This document shows, one piece after another, positions 1 through 7,342 of a stretch of 7,737 nt of DNA. Under the pieces are notes generated by a model that did not search any database, was not told where the DNA came from, and worked only from the letters and a program-made list of their open reading frames with translations. The stretch spans positions 1 to 7,737 of the forward strand of contig JAJYSI010000146.1 of assembly GCA_021793635.1 (NCBI GenBank). The letters run 5' to 3'. Position numbers and translations under genes: made by a program. Position 1 is the first letter of the stretch, and each line of letters begins with the position of its first letter. This DNA is from Bacteroidota bacterium (lineage in GTDB: Bacteria > Bacteroidota > Ignavibacteria > Ignavibacteriales > Ignavibacteriaceae).

Positions 1-39
1 TACTCAAATAATATTTTAACAACTTTCCGGGGATTTAAA

Positions 40-1368
40 ATGAACAATGATATAAAAAATCCTGAGCAGATCGACTCCGTTGACGATACAAAATATTCAA
101 TGGACACTCATCTTATTTATGGGAAAAATTTCACCAAAAAGTGGGATTATTCTCATCATGTACTTCCGCCTATATCCTCTTCCGTTATTTACCGGCTTGA
201 TTCTGTCGAACGAGGTGCGGAAGGATTTCACGAGTTTGCTAATTCACCTGTTACCGGTGAAAATGCTATGCCGATTTACATCTACGACCGGCTCGGCGAA
301 CCTAATAAAGATATTCTCGAAGAAAATTTAGCCTATGTTGAAAAAGGCGAAATGGCTGTTACTTTTGCTACCGGTATGGGCGCTATTGCGGGCATTCTCG
401 GTATGTTGACTAAAACCGGCGACGAGATTATTGCTCATCAAACACTTTACGGTTGCACTTATTCTTTGCTTACTAATTGGTATCCAAGGTATAATATTAA
501 AACAATTTTTGTTGATCTAACTAATCCGCAAAATATCAAAAATGTCGTTACAGCAAAATCAAGAATAATTTATTTTGAGTCACCTGCAAATCCTAATCTT
601 GATATAATCGATATCGGAGAAATCAGGAAGATTGCCGATGAGCTGAATAAAAATAGAAGCGAAGCTGAACGAATCAAAATTATTGTTGATAATACATTCG
701 CTACTCCTTATTGTCAGCGCCCGATTGAACTCGGCGCAAATTTTTCTATCAACTCACTAACAAAAGGAATCGGCGGCTTTGGCACTGATATGGGTGGCGT
801 TGTAATCGGAAAGAAAAAATATCACGACATGCTTTTACTCTACCGGAAAGATTTTGGAGCAGTTCTAAATAATAAAAGCGCATGGACAGTTAATACATAT
901 GGGCTTCCTACTCTTCATCTAAGAATTCAGCGACAAATGAATTCTGCTATGAAAATTGCAGAATTTTTATCTACCCATCCTCAAATTAAATTTGTAAATT
1001 ATCCCGGTCTCCCTTCAAATAAATTTTATGAAGTCGCACGTAAACAGATGCGTGACTTCGATGGAAATTTTGCACCGGGAAGCTTGATTTATTTCGTGCT
1101 GAAGGGCTCTACTCCCGAAGAAAGTAAGGAATTTGGCAGGAGATTTATGAACTATGCGGCTAAAAATGCTTATACGATGACATTAGCTGTCAGCCTCGGT
1201 CATACAAGGTCTTTAATTGAACACCCGGCTTCAATGACGCACTCAATGGTTCCCTTGGAAAAATTAATGGAATCGGGAATAGATCCTGGAGGCATTCGCC
1301 TTGCCATTGGACTTGAAAATGTTAATGATATTTTGTCGGACTTAAAAGATTGCCTTAAAGCCATCTGA
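40..1368 (+). CDS. Cys/Met-metabolism PLP-dependent enzyme, methionine gamma-lyase-like
   Basis: This is a fold-type I PLP enzyme of the Cys/Met metabolism family (cystathionine gamma-synthase, cystathionine beta-lyase, O-acylhomoserine sulfhydrylase, methionine gamma-lyase), acting in the cytosol on sulfur amino acids. The PLP-binding Lys is probably K242 in NSLTK, and the pyridine-N-binding Asp is D217 in VDNTFATPY. The cofactor-contacting Tyr/Arg pair is probably Y82 and R84. SLG (385-387), HPASMTHS (395-402) and the carboxylate-binding Arg R420 are also present. TLYGCT (135-140) and YFESPANPN (178-186) recall methionine gamma-lyase, including its active-site Cys. At 442 residues it is longer than the usual 390-400. 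Extra sequence lies before the Tyr/Arg motif (about 64-78) and before D217 (about 202-212). The motif after K242 is GIGGFGTDMGG rather than the usual YxxGH. The ATG follows a GGGGA at 6 bases. Family is certain; the exact reaction (lyase, synthase or sulfhydrylase) cannot be decided from sequence. Confidence 0.9.
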   Translation: MNNDIKNPEQIDSVDDTKYSMDTHLIYGKNFTKKWDYSHHVLPPISSSVIYRLDSVERGAEGFHEFANSPVTGENAMPIYIYDRLGEPNKDILEENLAYVEKGEMAVTFATGMGAIAGILGMLTKTGDEIIAHQTLYGCTYSLLTNWYPRYNIKTIFVDLTNPQNIKNVVTAKSRIIYFESPANPNLDIIDIGEIRKIADELNKNRSEAERIKIIVDNTFATPYCQRPIELGANFSINSLTKGIGGFGTDMGGVVIGKKKYHDMLLLYRKDFGAVLNNKSAWTVNTYGLPTLHLRIQRQMNSAMKIAEFLSTHPQIKFVNYPGLPSNKFYEVARKQMRDFDGNFAPGSLIYFVLKGSTPEESKEFGRRFMNYAAKNAYTMTLAVSLGHTRSLIEHPASMTHSMVPLEKLMESGIDPGGIRLAIGLENVNDILSDLKDCLKAI

Positions 1369-1374
1369 CTTATT

Positions 1375-1381
1375 GAAAGGA
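1375..1381 (+). promoter_or_regulatory. Ribosome binding site of the exported-protein gene
   Basis: GAAAGGA lies 5 bases before the ATG at 1387 and is one of the clearest Shine-Dalgarno matches in the window. It supports this ATG as the start, placing a signal peptide directly at the N-terminus. It sits within the 18-base gap after the PLP-enzyme stop codon, which leaves little room for a separate promoter or terminator. Confidence 0.7.
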
Positions 1382-1386
1382 CTTTT

Positions 1387-2229
1387 ATGAACAAGACGAT
1401 GTTGATCGTTTTTGTTATTTCCATTTTGATTTCTGATCGGAATTTTGCGCAGTTCAGCGGTAATGAAAAGGATTCCATCGACATAACCGTAATTGATTCA
1501 TACGTAACCCCTGAAATACCGCATACTTTTTTGCTTTCATTCTTTACAAGCGAAGCGTGCAAATCTAAAGTGGTTATAGACGGAAAATTTACTTATCCCG
1601 TTTCTGATGTTTTTACGGATAATCATAACTTAAAAATTGATTTGACTAAACTTCATTTTAAGGAAAAGGAGATTCCTTTTTATATTATCGTTGAAGATTC
1701 ATCCGGCAATAGTTATAGGAGTGACATAAATACATTTGATTTGCCCGGCGATATTAAAATAGACGAGGGGGATTCAAATTTTTTATTGCTCTGTTTATTT
1801 GGGACAACGGTTTTTGCGCTGCCTGATCCGGTTTATGTCACCGGTCCGAACGGAAATTATTTTAGTTTAACCAAGGAGATTCCGCTGATTTCTTTCCGCT
1901 CTAAAAATTTTGTTTATCCGGCAGGTTATTTCTCGGCTGAATATTCCTATGTTTTCAATGCGGCAAGTAAAAATTTTTTGCGTATCGGATATAAGGAGTT
2001 ATTTGAAGTCCCGGTTTTCCAATATATTTCTCCCGGTATAGATGGCTTTACTGACTTCAGAGGATTCAATGGGTTAAGTGCGGAGGTATCTATCGGATTA
2101 TTCAGGTTGCTGAACACTTTTACACTTTACACTCGTTATAGGTATAATTTCAAACTGGGTGACAGCGGCAGTCAGTTTAGCGAAATTTCAATAGGGCTTT
2201 ATTCAAGCTTTTTCTCGGTATATTTTTAA
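1387..2229 (+). CDS. Exported beta-rich protein of unknown function, probably envelope or outer membrane
   Basis: I do not recognise this 280-residue protein. Residues 1-21 look like a Sec signal peptide: M-N-K-T, then a hydrophobic core LIVFVISILI, then a polar stretch with likely cleavage after NFA, leaving Gln22. Residues about 30-118 are beta-rich with alternating polar and hydrophobic residues, and could be an immunoglobulin- or fibronectin-like domain, but this is inference. A hydrophobic stretch follows at 131-147. The C-terminal part (about 180-280) has alternating aromatic-rich strands and ends in a Phe (SSFFSVYF), as many outer-membrane beta-barrel proteins do. It is too short and undefined to call a complete barrel. 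The gene is 18 bases after the PLP-enzyme gene and 9 bases before xseA, so it is probably co-transcribed with them. Nothing in the sequence links it functionally to either neighbour. Confidence 0.75.
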   Translation: MNKTMLIVFVISILISDRNFAQFSGNEKDSIDITVIDSYVTPEIPHTFLLSFFTSEACKSKVVIDGKFTYPVSDVFTDNHNLKIDLTKLHFKEKEIPFYIIVEDSSGNSYRSDINTFDLPGDIKIDEGDSNFLLLCLFGTTVFALPDPVYVTGPNGNYFSLTKEIPLISFRSKNFVYPAGYFSAEYSYVFNAASKNFLRIGYKELFEVPVFQYISPGIDGFTDFRGFNGLSAEVSIGLFRLLNTFTLYTRYRYNFKLGDSGSQFSEISIGLYSSFFSVYF

Positions 2230-2238
2230 TTTTGATTA

Positions 2239-3423
2239 ATGTTTGAACAAACAGAAATATTAACTGTCTCAGAATTAACACGACAGATAAAACAGACGCT
2301 CGAAGAAGAGTTCCTCCAAATTACGGTGCAAGGAGAAATCTCAAATTTCAAACCGCATGTTTCTGGGCATTGGTATTTCAATCTAAAGGATTCCGGCGCT
2401 GTAATTTCTTGTACGATGTGGAAAGGATATAACAGCTCTGTTTTTTTCACCCCGCAGGATGGAATAAAAATTACGGTCATAGGCAGAATTACGGTTTACC
2501 CTCCGCGCGGCAATTACCAATTTGATGTTCGCTCTATGAAACCCGCAGGTATTGGTGAACTCCAATCTGCTTTTGAAATTCTGAAACAAAAATTGTCGAA
2601 TGAAGGTTTGTTCAATGAAGGATTTAAAAAGCCTATTCCTTCATTACCCCGCCGGATTGGGATTGTCACTGCCATTGACGGTGCTGCGTTTAGAGATATG
2701 ATTAGTATAGCACGAAGAAGATTTCCACTTGTTGAATTGGTAATTGCACCCTCAAAAGTTCAAGGAAGCGGCGCTGCTGAAAATATAGTTGAGAGCATAA
2801 AAACTTTGAATCGGAAAAAAGATATTGATATAATTATTATCGGACGTGGCGGAGGATCGATTGAAGACTTGTGGGCTTTTAATGAGGAAATTGTTGTGCG
2901 ATCTATTTTTGAATCAAAGATCCCCGTAATCTCCGGTATTGGTCATGAAATAGATTTTACTATCTCGGATTTTGTAGCAGACCTTCGTGCAGCTACACCA
3001 TCCGCTGCAATGGAAATTGCTACTCCGGATAAAGCCGATTACTTTGCCTTTATAAATGATTTTCTATATAATTCCGGGCAAAACATTACTAATTTATTTG
3101 ATAATAAAAAAAATAGGATTTTAAATAGCATAGGATCTTACGGGTTTAAAATGCCGCTTGATCTTCTCCGAAGGAAATCACAACAAGTAGATGGGATTGT
3201 TTATAAAATGTCTGTTAATTTTGATAAACAATTTTTAATGTTGAAAAATAAACTTTCGCTTCTCTCAAAATCTTTAGAATCCCATGACGTCAAAAAAACC
3301 CTGGAAAAAGGTTTTGTTTTAGTTAAACAGGATTCTAAATTTATTACTAGATCTTCAAAGTTTATTTCTGGAAAAGAAACTCAGCTTGAATTCTTTGACG
3401 GGGAAGTTAATCTGAACTCTTAG
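2239..3423 (+). CDS. xseA: Exodeoxyribonuclease VII large subunit
   Basis: This is the catalytic subunit of exonuclease VII, which degrades single-stranded DNA from either end into oligonucleotides and acts with several XseB subunits. Residues 1-100 form the N-terminal OB-fold DNA-binding domain (TVSELTRQI near the start, VQGEISNFK at 30-38, HWYFNLKD at 44-51). The catalytic domain spans about 100-265. The residues matching E. coli D155, R205, H238 and D241 are D153, R203 (in GRGGGSIEDLW), H236 and D239 (in GIGHEID), followed by FVADLRAATPSAA. The helical region from about 265 to 350 should bind XseB, and a short C-terminal segment (KGFVLVK) closes the protein. The length of 394 is shorter than E. 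coli XseA (456), mainly in the helical region. There is no evident Shine-Dalgarno before the ATG, but the N-terminus begins as is usual for the family. xseB follows 49 bases later. Confidence 0.97.
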   Translation: MFEQTEILTVSELTRQIKQTLEEEFLQITVQGEISNFKPHVSGHWYFNLKDSGAVISCTMWKGYNSSVFFTPQDGIKITVIGRITVYPPRGNYQFDVRSMKPAGIGELQSAFEILKQKLSNEGLFNEGFKKPIPSLPRRIGIVTAIDGAAFRDMISIARRRFPLVELVIAPSKVQGSGAAENIVESIKTLNRKKDIDIIIIGRGGGSIEDLWAFNEEIVVRSIFESKIPVISGIGHEIDFTISDFVADLRAATPSAAMEIATPDKADYFAFINDFLYNSGQNITNLFDNKKNRILNSIGSYGFKMPLDLLRRKSQQVDGIVYKMSVNFDKQFLMLKNKLSLLSKSLESHDVKKTLEKGFVLVKQDSKFITRSSKFISGKETQLEFFDGEVNLNS

Positions 3424-3472
3424 TTGAAAATTTAAATAAATAATTTGAAAATAATTTTTCCTGATAAAGCTA

Positions 3473-3712
3473 ATGACTAAAAAAACAGCTAAAGATACAT
3501 TTGAAAATAAGCTTGATCGGCTTGAGGAGATTTCGCATCTCTTAGAGAGCGATGAAATTGGTTTGGAATACGCTATGGCTCTCTATCAAGAAGGAATTGA
3601 ACTTTCTAAAGATTGTATCTCAACTCTTAAAGTTGCCGAGTTAAAAATTACTCAGCTCAAAAAAAATCTTGATACATTAACGACAGATGAAGAAAATTTT
3701 TTTGAAGAATAG
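3473..3712 (+). CDS. xseB: Exodeoxyribonuclease VII small subunit
   Basis: This 79-residue, highly charged, alpha-helical protein matches the usual XseB length of about 70-85. Family hallmarks are FENKLDRLEEISHLLES at 10-26, then a helical hairpin with the LEYAMALYQEGIEL pattern at 31-44 and a KVAELKITQL helix near 60-69. The C-terminus is acidic. Several copies bind the helical part of XseA in the exonuclease VII complex and are needed for activity. The gene sits between xseA and dxs; its stop codon is directly followed by the dxs Shine-Dalgarno. The 49-base AT-rich gap before it is the longest in the window. Confidence 0.95.
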   Translation: MTKKTAKDTFENKLDRLEEISHLLESDEIGLEYAMALYQEGIELSKDCISTLKVAELKITQLKKNLDTLTTDEENFFEE

Positions 3713-3720
3713 AAAGGCGG
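3713..3720 (+). promoter_or_regulatory. Ribosome binding site of dxs
   Basis: AAAGGCGG begins right after the xseB stop codon and lies 12 bases before the dxs ATG at 3733. The spacing is somewhat long, but no better in-frame start lies between them. Confidence 0.55.
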
Positions 3721-3732
3721 AAATTTGTTAGA

Positions 3733-5652
3733 ATGATTGATCCCGAAAAGTATAAAGTTTTATCTAAAGTGAATTTTCCCGAGGATATTAGAAAGTTTGA
3801 TCTTCCTCAGCTTAAATTGCTTTCTTCGGACATTCGTGAGTATTTGATCGATACAATCTCCGAAATAGGCGGACACTTTGGAGGAGGTTTAGGAACTGTT
3901 GAACTTACTGTCGCTCTTCATAAAGTTTTTAATACTCCGAATGATCTTATCGTTTGGGATACCGGGCACCAAGCTTATCCCCATAAAATTCTTACCGGAA
4001 GAAAAGAAGCATTAAAAAATATTAGAAGGCTTAACGGTATCAGCGGTTTCCTTAAAAGATCCGAAAGTATCTATGATACCTTCGGAGCCGGACATGCTTC
4101 GACATCAATTTCAGCGGCATTAGGTATGGCTGTCGCTCGGGACTTGAAAAGCGAAAAGAAAAAAGTAGTTGCTATTATCGGTGATGGCGCAATGACCGGC
4201 GGTATAGCTTACGAAGCTATGAATAATTCCGGATTTGCTAAGGCAAATCTTATTGTTGTTCTGAACGACAATCATATGTCGATTGCCCCAAATGTCTGGC
4301 AAATCTCTAATTATTTTACCGAAATGATCGCTCATCCCGATTATAATAAATTTAAAGGTCAAATTTGGGAACTTACCGGCAAGCTGGATCACTTTGGCGA
4401 CAGGCTGAGAAAAATTGCTGTTAGATTGGAAAACGGAATTAAAGCTGTAGTAACACCCGGAATGCTGTTTGAAGCTCTGGGATTTAGATATTTCGGTCCT
4501 ATTAACGGTCATAATATTCACCAGCTCATAAAAATATTTGAACAAGTTAAAGAGATGAATGGACCTATCCTCGTTCATATCCTTACCGAAAAGGGAAAAG
4601 GTTATAAACCTGCTGAAGGTCATGTGCAAAAACTCCATGCCGCAACTCCGTTTGATAAGTTGACAGGAAAATCGCTCAAAAAATCAAGTTCGCTTCCTTC
4701 TTATACTTCTATTTTTGGGAATGCACTGGTTGAAATTGTTAAAGAAAATCCTAATGTTGTAGGCATTACCGCTGCAATGCCTGATGGAACAGGATTGGAT
4801 ATTCTTCAAAAGGATTTTCCTAAAAATTATTTTGATGTTGGTATTGCCGAGGAACATGGCGTTACGTTCGCCGCCGGTTTAGCAACGCAAGGAATTATTC
4901 CCGTAGTGGCAATATATTCGACATTTATGCAGAGAGCAATCGATCAAATTATTCATGACGTAAGCATTCAAAACCTTCATGTAGTTTTTGTTCTAGACCG
5001 GGCAGGGCTGGTCGGGGCCGACGGTCCAACTCATCATGGAGTATTTGATTTGACTTATCTAAGAATGATACCCGGAATGGTGGTCATGGCTCCGAAAGAC
5101 GAGTCGGAATTGCGCAATATGATTTTTACAGCCGTTAAATACAGCGAAGGACCCATCGCTATCCGTTATCCGCGCGGTAGCGCACTTGGTGTAGATATGA
5201 AAATTGGGTTTGAAAAACTTGAAATTGGCAAAGGCGAAATTCTTCGTGAGGGAAAAGATGCCGCTCTTTTAGCGGTCGGTTCCATGGTCGATTATTCACT
5301 TAAAGCCGCTCTTATTTTAGATAATGAAAATATTAGGTGCGAAGTAATCAATATGCGTTTCGTAAAACCGCTTGATTACCAACTCCTTGATGAAATTGCC
5401 AAGTCACATTCAAAAATAATTACGCTTGAAGAAAATGCACTAGCCGGCGGTTTCGGAAGCGGAGTCCTGGAATATTTTGCAGAAAAAAATTATAAGAATG
5501 ACGTGCTGAGAATAGGCCTGCCGGATCAGTTTGTTGAACACGGTACTCAGCAAGAGCTTCATAATTTGTTGGAAATTGATCCTGAAGGTATTGCTGGCAA
5601 AATAAAAAATTTTTGTGAGCGCTTAAATGCAAGTCATGAGGTTATTCTTTAA
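3733..5652 (+). CDS. dxs: 1-deoxy-D-xylulose-5-phosphate synthase
   Basis: DXS is a cytosolic thiamine-diphosphate enzyme that condenses pyruvate with glyceraldehyde 3-phosphate, releasing CO2, to give DXP. This commits carbon to the MEP isoprenoid pathway and also supplies thiamine and pyridoxal biosynthesis. The length of 639 compares with 620 in E. coli. Domain I (about 1-315) carries GGHFGGGLG with catalytic H48 (E. coli H49), VWDTGHQAYPHKILTGR at 74-90, and the ThDP/Mg motif GDGAMTGG at 150-157 with D151, N180 and M182 as metal ligands. Domain II (about 320-490) carries DVGIAEEHGVTFAAG with catalytic E373, and DRAGLVGADGPTHHG with H434. Domain III is the C-terminal transketolase-like domain (about 495-639). 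The otherwise conserved PVDGHD segment reads PINGHN at 256-261. The stop codon overlaps the next start by one base. ispA, often beside dxs, is absent. Confidence 0.98.
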   Translation: MIDPEKYKVLSKVNFPEDIRKFDLPQLKLLSSDIREYLIDTISEIGGHFGGGLGTVELTVALHKVFNTPNDLIVWDTGHQAYPHKILTGRKEALKNIRRLNGISGFLKRSESIYDTFGAGHASTSISAALGMAVARDLKSEKKKVVAIIGDGAMTGGIAYEAMNNSGFAKANLIVVLNDNHMSIAPNVWQISNYFTEMIAHPDYNKFKGQIWELTGKLDHFGDRLRKIAVRLENGIKAVVTPGMLFEALGFRYFGPINGHNIHQLIKIFEQVKEMNGPILVHILTEKGKGYKPAEGHVQKLHAATPFDKLTGKSLKKSSSLPSYTSIFGNALVEIVKENPNVVGITAAMPDGTGLDILQKDFPKNYFDVGIAEEHGVTFAAGLATQGIIPVVAIYSTFMQRAIDQIIHDVSIQNLHVVFVLDRAGLVGADGPTHHGVFDLTYLRMIPGMVVMAPKDESELRNMIFTAVKYSEGPIAIRYPRGSALGVDMKIGFEKLEIGKGEILREGKDAALLAVGSMVDYSLKAALILDNENIRCEVINMRFVKPLDYQLLDEIAKSHSKIITLEENALAGGFGSGVLEYFAEKNYKNDVLRIGLPDQFVEHGTQQELHNLLEIDPEGIAGKIKNFCERLNASHEVIL

Positions 5653-5654
5653 TG
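5650..5654 (+). other. TAATG stop-start overlap between dxs and the oxidoreductase gene
   Basis: The dxs TAA stop and the ATG of the next gene share one base. GAGG at 5638-5641 lies 10 bases before the ATG and can serve as its Shine-Dalgarno from inside dxs. This arrangement normally means co-transcription and probably translational coupling. Confidence 0.75.
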
Positions 5655-6659
5655 GAAAAAACTAAAGTTGCCGTTATCGGTCTTGGAGGCATTGCACAAC
5701 TTGTACATTTACCCAATCTTGCAAAATTAGATAATGTGTCTGTTACCGCTGTAGCAGAAATAAATAAGAGTCGGCTAAATACCATTGCGGATAAGTTTAA
5801 TATAGTCGAGAGATATAAAGACCATACAGAACTACTCGCTAAAAGCGACGCTGAAGCTGTTATTATAGCCACTCCGACAAGCTTGCACAAGGAGGTTTCA
5901 ATCGCATGTATGAAAGCGGGTAAAGATGTCCTTGTCGAAAAACCTTTAGCAAGGACCTACCAAGAAGCAAAACAAATTACGGACGCAGCAAAAAAATATA
6001 ACCGGAAAATTATGGTCGGTATGAATTTAAGATACAGGCCCGATGCTATGATTCTGAAAAGTCTGATAAACGCAGGCGAAATTGGGCAGCCGTTTTACGC
6101 GAAGTGCGGCTGGATAAGAAGGAGAAGCAGCGATCAAAAATGGTTTACAAGAAAAATTGACTCAGGCGGAGGTGTAATAATTGATTTGACTATCCTTCTG
6201 CTTGACATTGCTCTTTGGGTTTTAGAATTCCCGCAGGTTGAAACAGTATCAACACAAAGTTTTTATCAGAATACAAAAGACGTTGAAGATACATCTATTA
6301 GCTTGTTAAGATGTAAAAACTCTTCGGTTATAAGCATCGAATCAAGTTGGTCTCTTTCAGTGGAAAAAGATCATTTCTATTTCGAAATTTACGGAACTAA
6401 AGGAAGCGCTTCTCTAAATCCTTTCCGGGTTTACAAAAAAATTGAGGAACAGATGATCGACCTAACTCCTTCACAATCCGACAACGCGCTTACTCTATTT
6501 AAAAAATCTTATATGAACGAACTTAAAAGTTTTATCGGCGCTGTTAAAGGTTTAAATCCGGTTTTCTCATCTGCAGAGGAATCTCTTTCAAGGATGAAAA
6601 TAATTGAAACGATGTATAAATCTTCTTCACAAAAAAAAGAAATAAAGTTGAGCCTATGA
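5652..6659 (+). CDS. Gfo/Idh/MocA-family NAD(P)-dependent oxidoreductase, catalytic His replaced
   Basis: The protein belongs to the Gfo/Idh/MocA family, soluble dehydrogenases that usually oxidise or reduce sugars, inositols or similar polyols. Residues 5-15 (KVAVIGLGGIA) form the Rossmann beta-strand and dinucleotide loop. An acidic residue follows at E36, and ATPTSLH at 73-79 precedes the signature EKPLA (96-100) with the catalytic Lys K97. The C-terminal alpha/beta domain (about 125-335) includes WFTRKIDSGGG at 164-174. The next segment normally reads DLGxHxxDxxxW, with Asp and His completing the catalytic triad of inositol dehydrogenase. Here it is DLTILLLDIALW (178-189): D178 and D185 remain, but Gly is T180 and the His position is L182. 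The length of 335 is normal and the frame intact, so it does not look like a decaying gene. The substrate is unknown, and the enzyme may use a different proton donor or have a non-standard role. Confidence 0.88.
   Translation: MEKTKVAVIGLGGIAQLVHLPNLAKLDNVSVTAVAEINKSRLNTIADKFNIVERYKDHTELLAKSDAEAVIIATPTSLHKEVSIACMKAGKDVLVEKPLARTYQEAKQITDAAKKYNRKIMVGMNLRYRPDAMILKSLINAGEIGQPFYAKCGWIRRRSSDQKWFTRKIDSGGGVIIDLTILLLDIALWVLEFPQVETVSTQSFYQNTKDVEDTSISLLRCKNSSVISIESSWSLSVEKDHFYFEIYGTKGSASLNPFRVYKKIEEQMIDLTPSQSDNALTLFKKSYMNELKSFIGAVKGLNPVFSSAEESLSRMKIIETMYKSSSQKKEIKLSL
6656..6659 (+). other. ATGA start-stop overlap between the oxidoreductase and response-regulator genes
   Basis: The ATG of the regulator overlaps the TGA stop of the oxidoreductase gene. 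No strong Shine-Dalgarno is visible upstream (the region is A-rich), so re-initiation by ribosomes finishing the upstream gene is a reasonable inference. Confidence 0.75.
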
Positions 6660-7342
6660 AAAGTAAAATACTTTTAGTTGATGATGAACGGGACATTGTT
6701 GAATTCTTACAATACAACTTAGTTCAAGAAGGTTTTGATGTCATCATTGCTTATGACGGAAAGGAAGCGTTAAGCAAAATTTCCGGCAAGCCCGACCTCA
6801 TTATTCTTGATATTATGATGCCCGTTCTTGACGGCTATGAAGTCTGTCGGAGAATCCGCGATACTAAGGGTTTTGAAACTACTCCAATAATTTTTTTGAC
6901 CGCAAAAGCCGGTGAGTATGACGAAATACTTGGACTTGAATTAGGAGCTAGTGACTATATACAAAAACCGATTTCACCAAAAAAGTTAATTGCCAGAGTA
7001 AAATCTAATCTAAGAAAGAACGATGGTAAAAGCGAAACAGTTAAATCAAAAATTGAAATAGGACCCTTAGTTATTGACCGCGAACAGTATGTCGTTTATC
7101 TTAACGGAAAGGAAAAGGTTTTCCCCCGTAAGGAGTTTGAGCTTTTATATTATTTAGCAAACAACCCCGGGAAGGTTTTCAGCCGCGATACTTTATTGAA
7201 AGACGTCTGGGGTACCGATGTTTTTGTCGTTGATCGAACTGTCGATGTTCATATTAGAAAAATTAGAGAGAAATTAGATAAGAATTTTGACCTAATAGAA
7301 ACTATTAAAGGTGTTGGATATCGTTTTAAAAGCTTTGAATAA
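6656..7342 (+). CDS. OmpR/PhoB-family response regulator
   Basis: A two-domain DNA-binding response regulator of 228 residues, the standard length. The receiver domain (1-120) has the acidic pair D9 and D10, the phospho-acceptor D52 in ILDIMMP, the switch Thr T82 in FLTAK, the aromatic switch residue Y101 and the conserved K104 followed by Pro. The winged-helix output domain (about 133-226) shows the family pattern LTxxEFxLL-like (FPRKEFELLYYL at 156-167), VFSRDTLLKDVWG, the recognition helix RTVDVHIRKIREKL at 194-207, and the wing IKGVGYRF at 217-224. Phosphorylation by the histidine kinase encoded next should promote dimerisation and promoter binding. Closest in style to PhoB/PhoP/VicR types, but the stimulus and regulon cannot be deduced, so no gene symbol is given. 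It overlaps the upstream oxidoreductase gene by 4 bases. Confidence 0.96.
   Translation: MKSKILLVDDERDIVEFLQYNLVQEGFDVIIAYDGKEALSKISGKPDLIILDIMMPVLDGYEVCRRIRDTKGFETTPIIFLTAKAGEYDEILGLELGASDYIQKPISPKKLIARVKSNLRKNDGKSETVKSKIEIGPLVIDREQYVVYLNGKEKVFPRKEFELLYYLANNPGKVFSRDTLLKDVWGTDVFVVDRTVDVHIRKIREKLDKNFDLIETIKGVGYRFKSFE

Noticed and set aside
1..39. Possible promoter upstream of the first gene.
   Set aside because: Only 39 bases are available; they are AT-rich without a clear -35/-10 or Bacteroidota-type box. Only the GGGGA before the ATG is usable, as a Shine-Dalgarno.
1030..1059. Imperfect inverted repeat: GAAGT-CG-CACG pairing with CGTG-ACTTC around a 10-base loop.
   Set aside because: It lies deep inside the PLP-enzyme coding region, has a bulge and no T-run, and the codons are those expected for the protein. 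Probably chance.
1200..1562. Minus-strand open frame of 120 codons across the PLP-enzyme end and the exported-protein start.
   Set aside because: It overlaps two well-supported + strand genes and their ribosome binding site, and its translation resembles no family.
3424..3472. Gap between xseA and xseB with a direct repeat of TTGAAAAT (3424-3431 and 3445-3452) and a possible TTGAAA / GAAAAT promoter with 17-base spacing.
   Set aside because: The stretch is so AT-rich that such matches are expected by chance; the -10 match is only 4 of 6, and no Bacteroidota-type TAnnTTTG box fits exactly.
4120..4638. Minus-strand open frame of 172 codons opposite dxs.
   Set aside because: It is antisense to the strongly conserved ThDP domain of dxs, has no recognisable domain, and is best explained as a shadow of the real gene.
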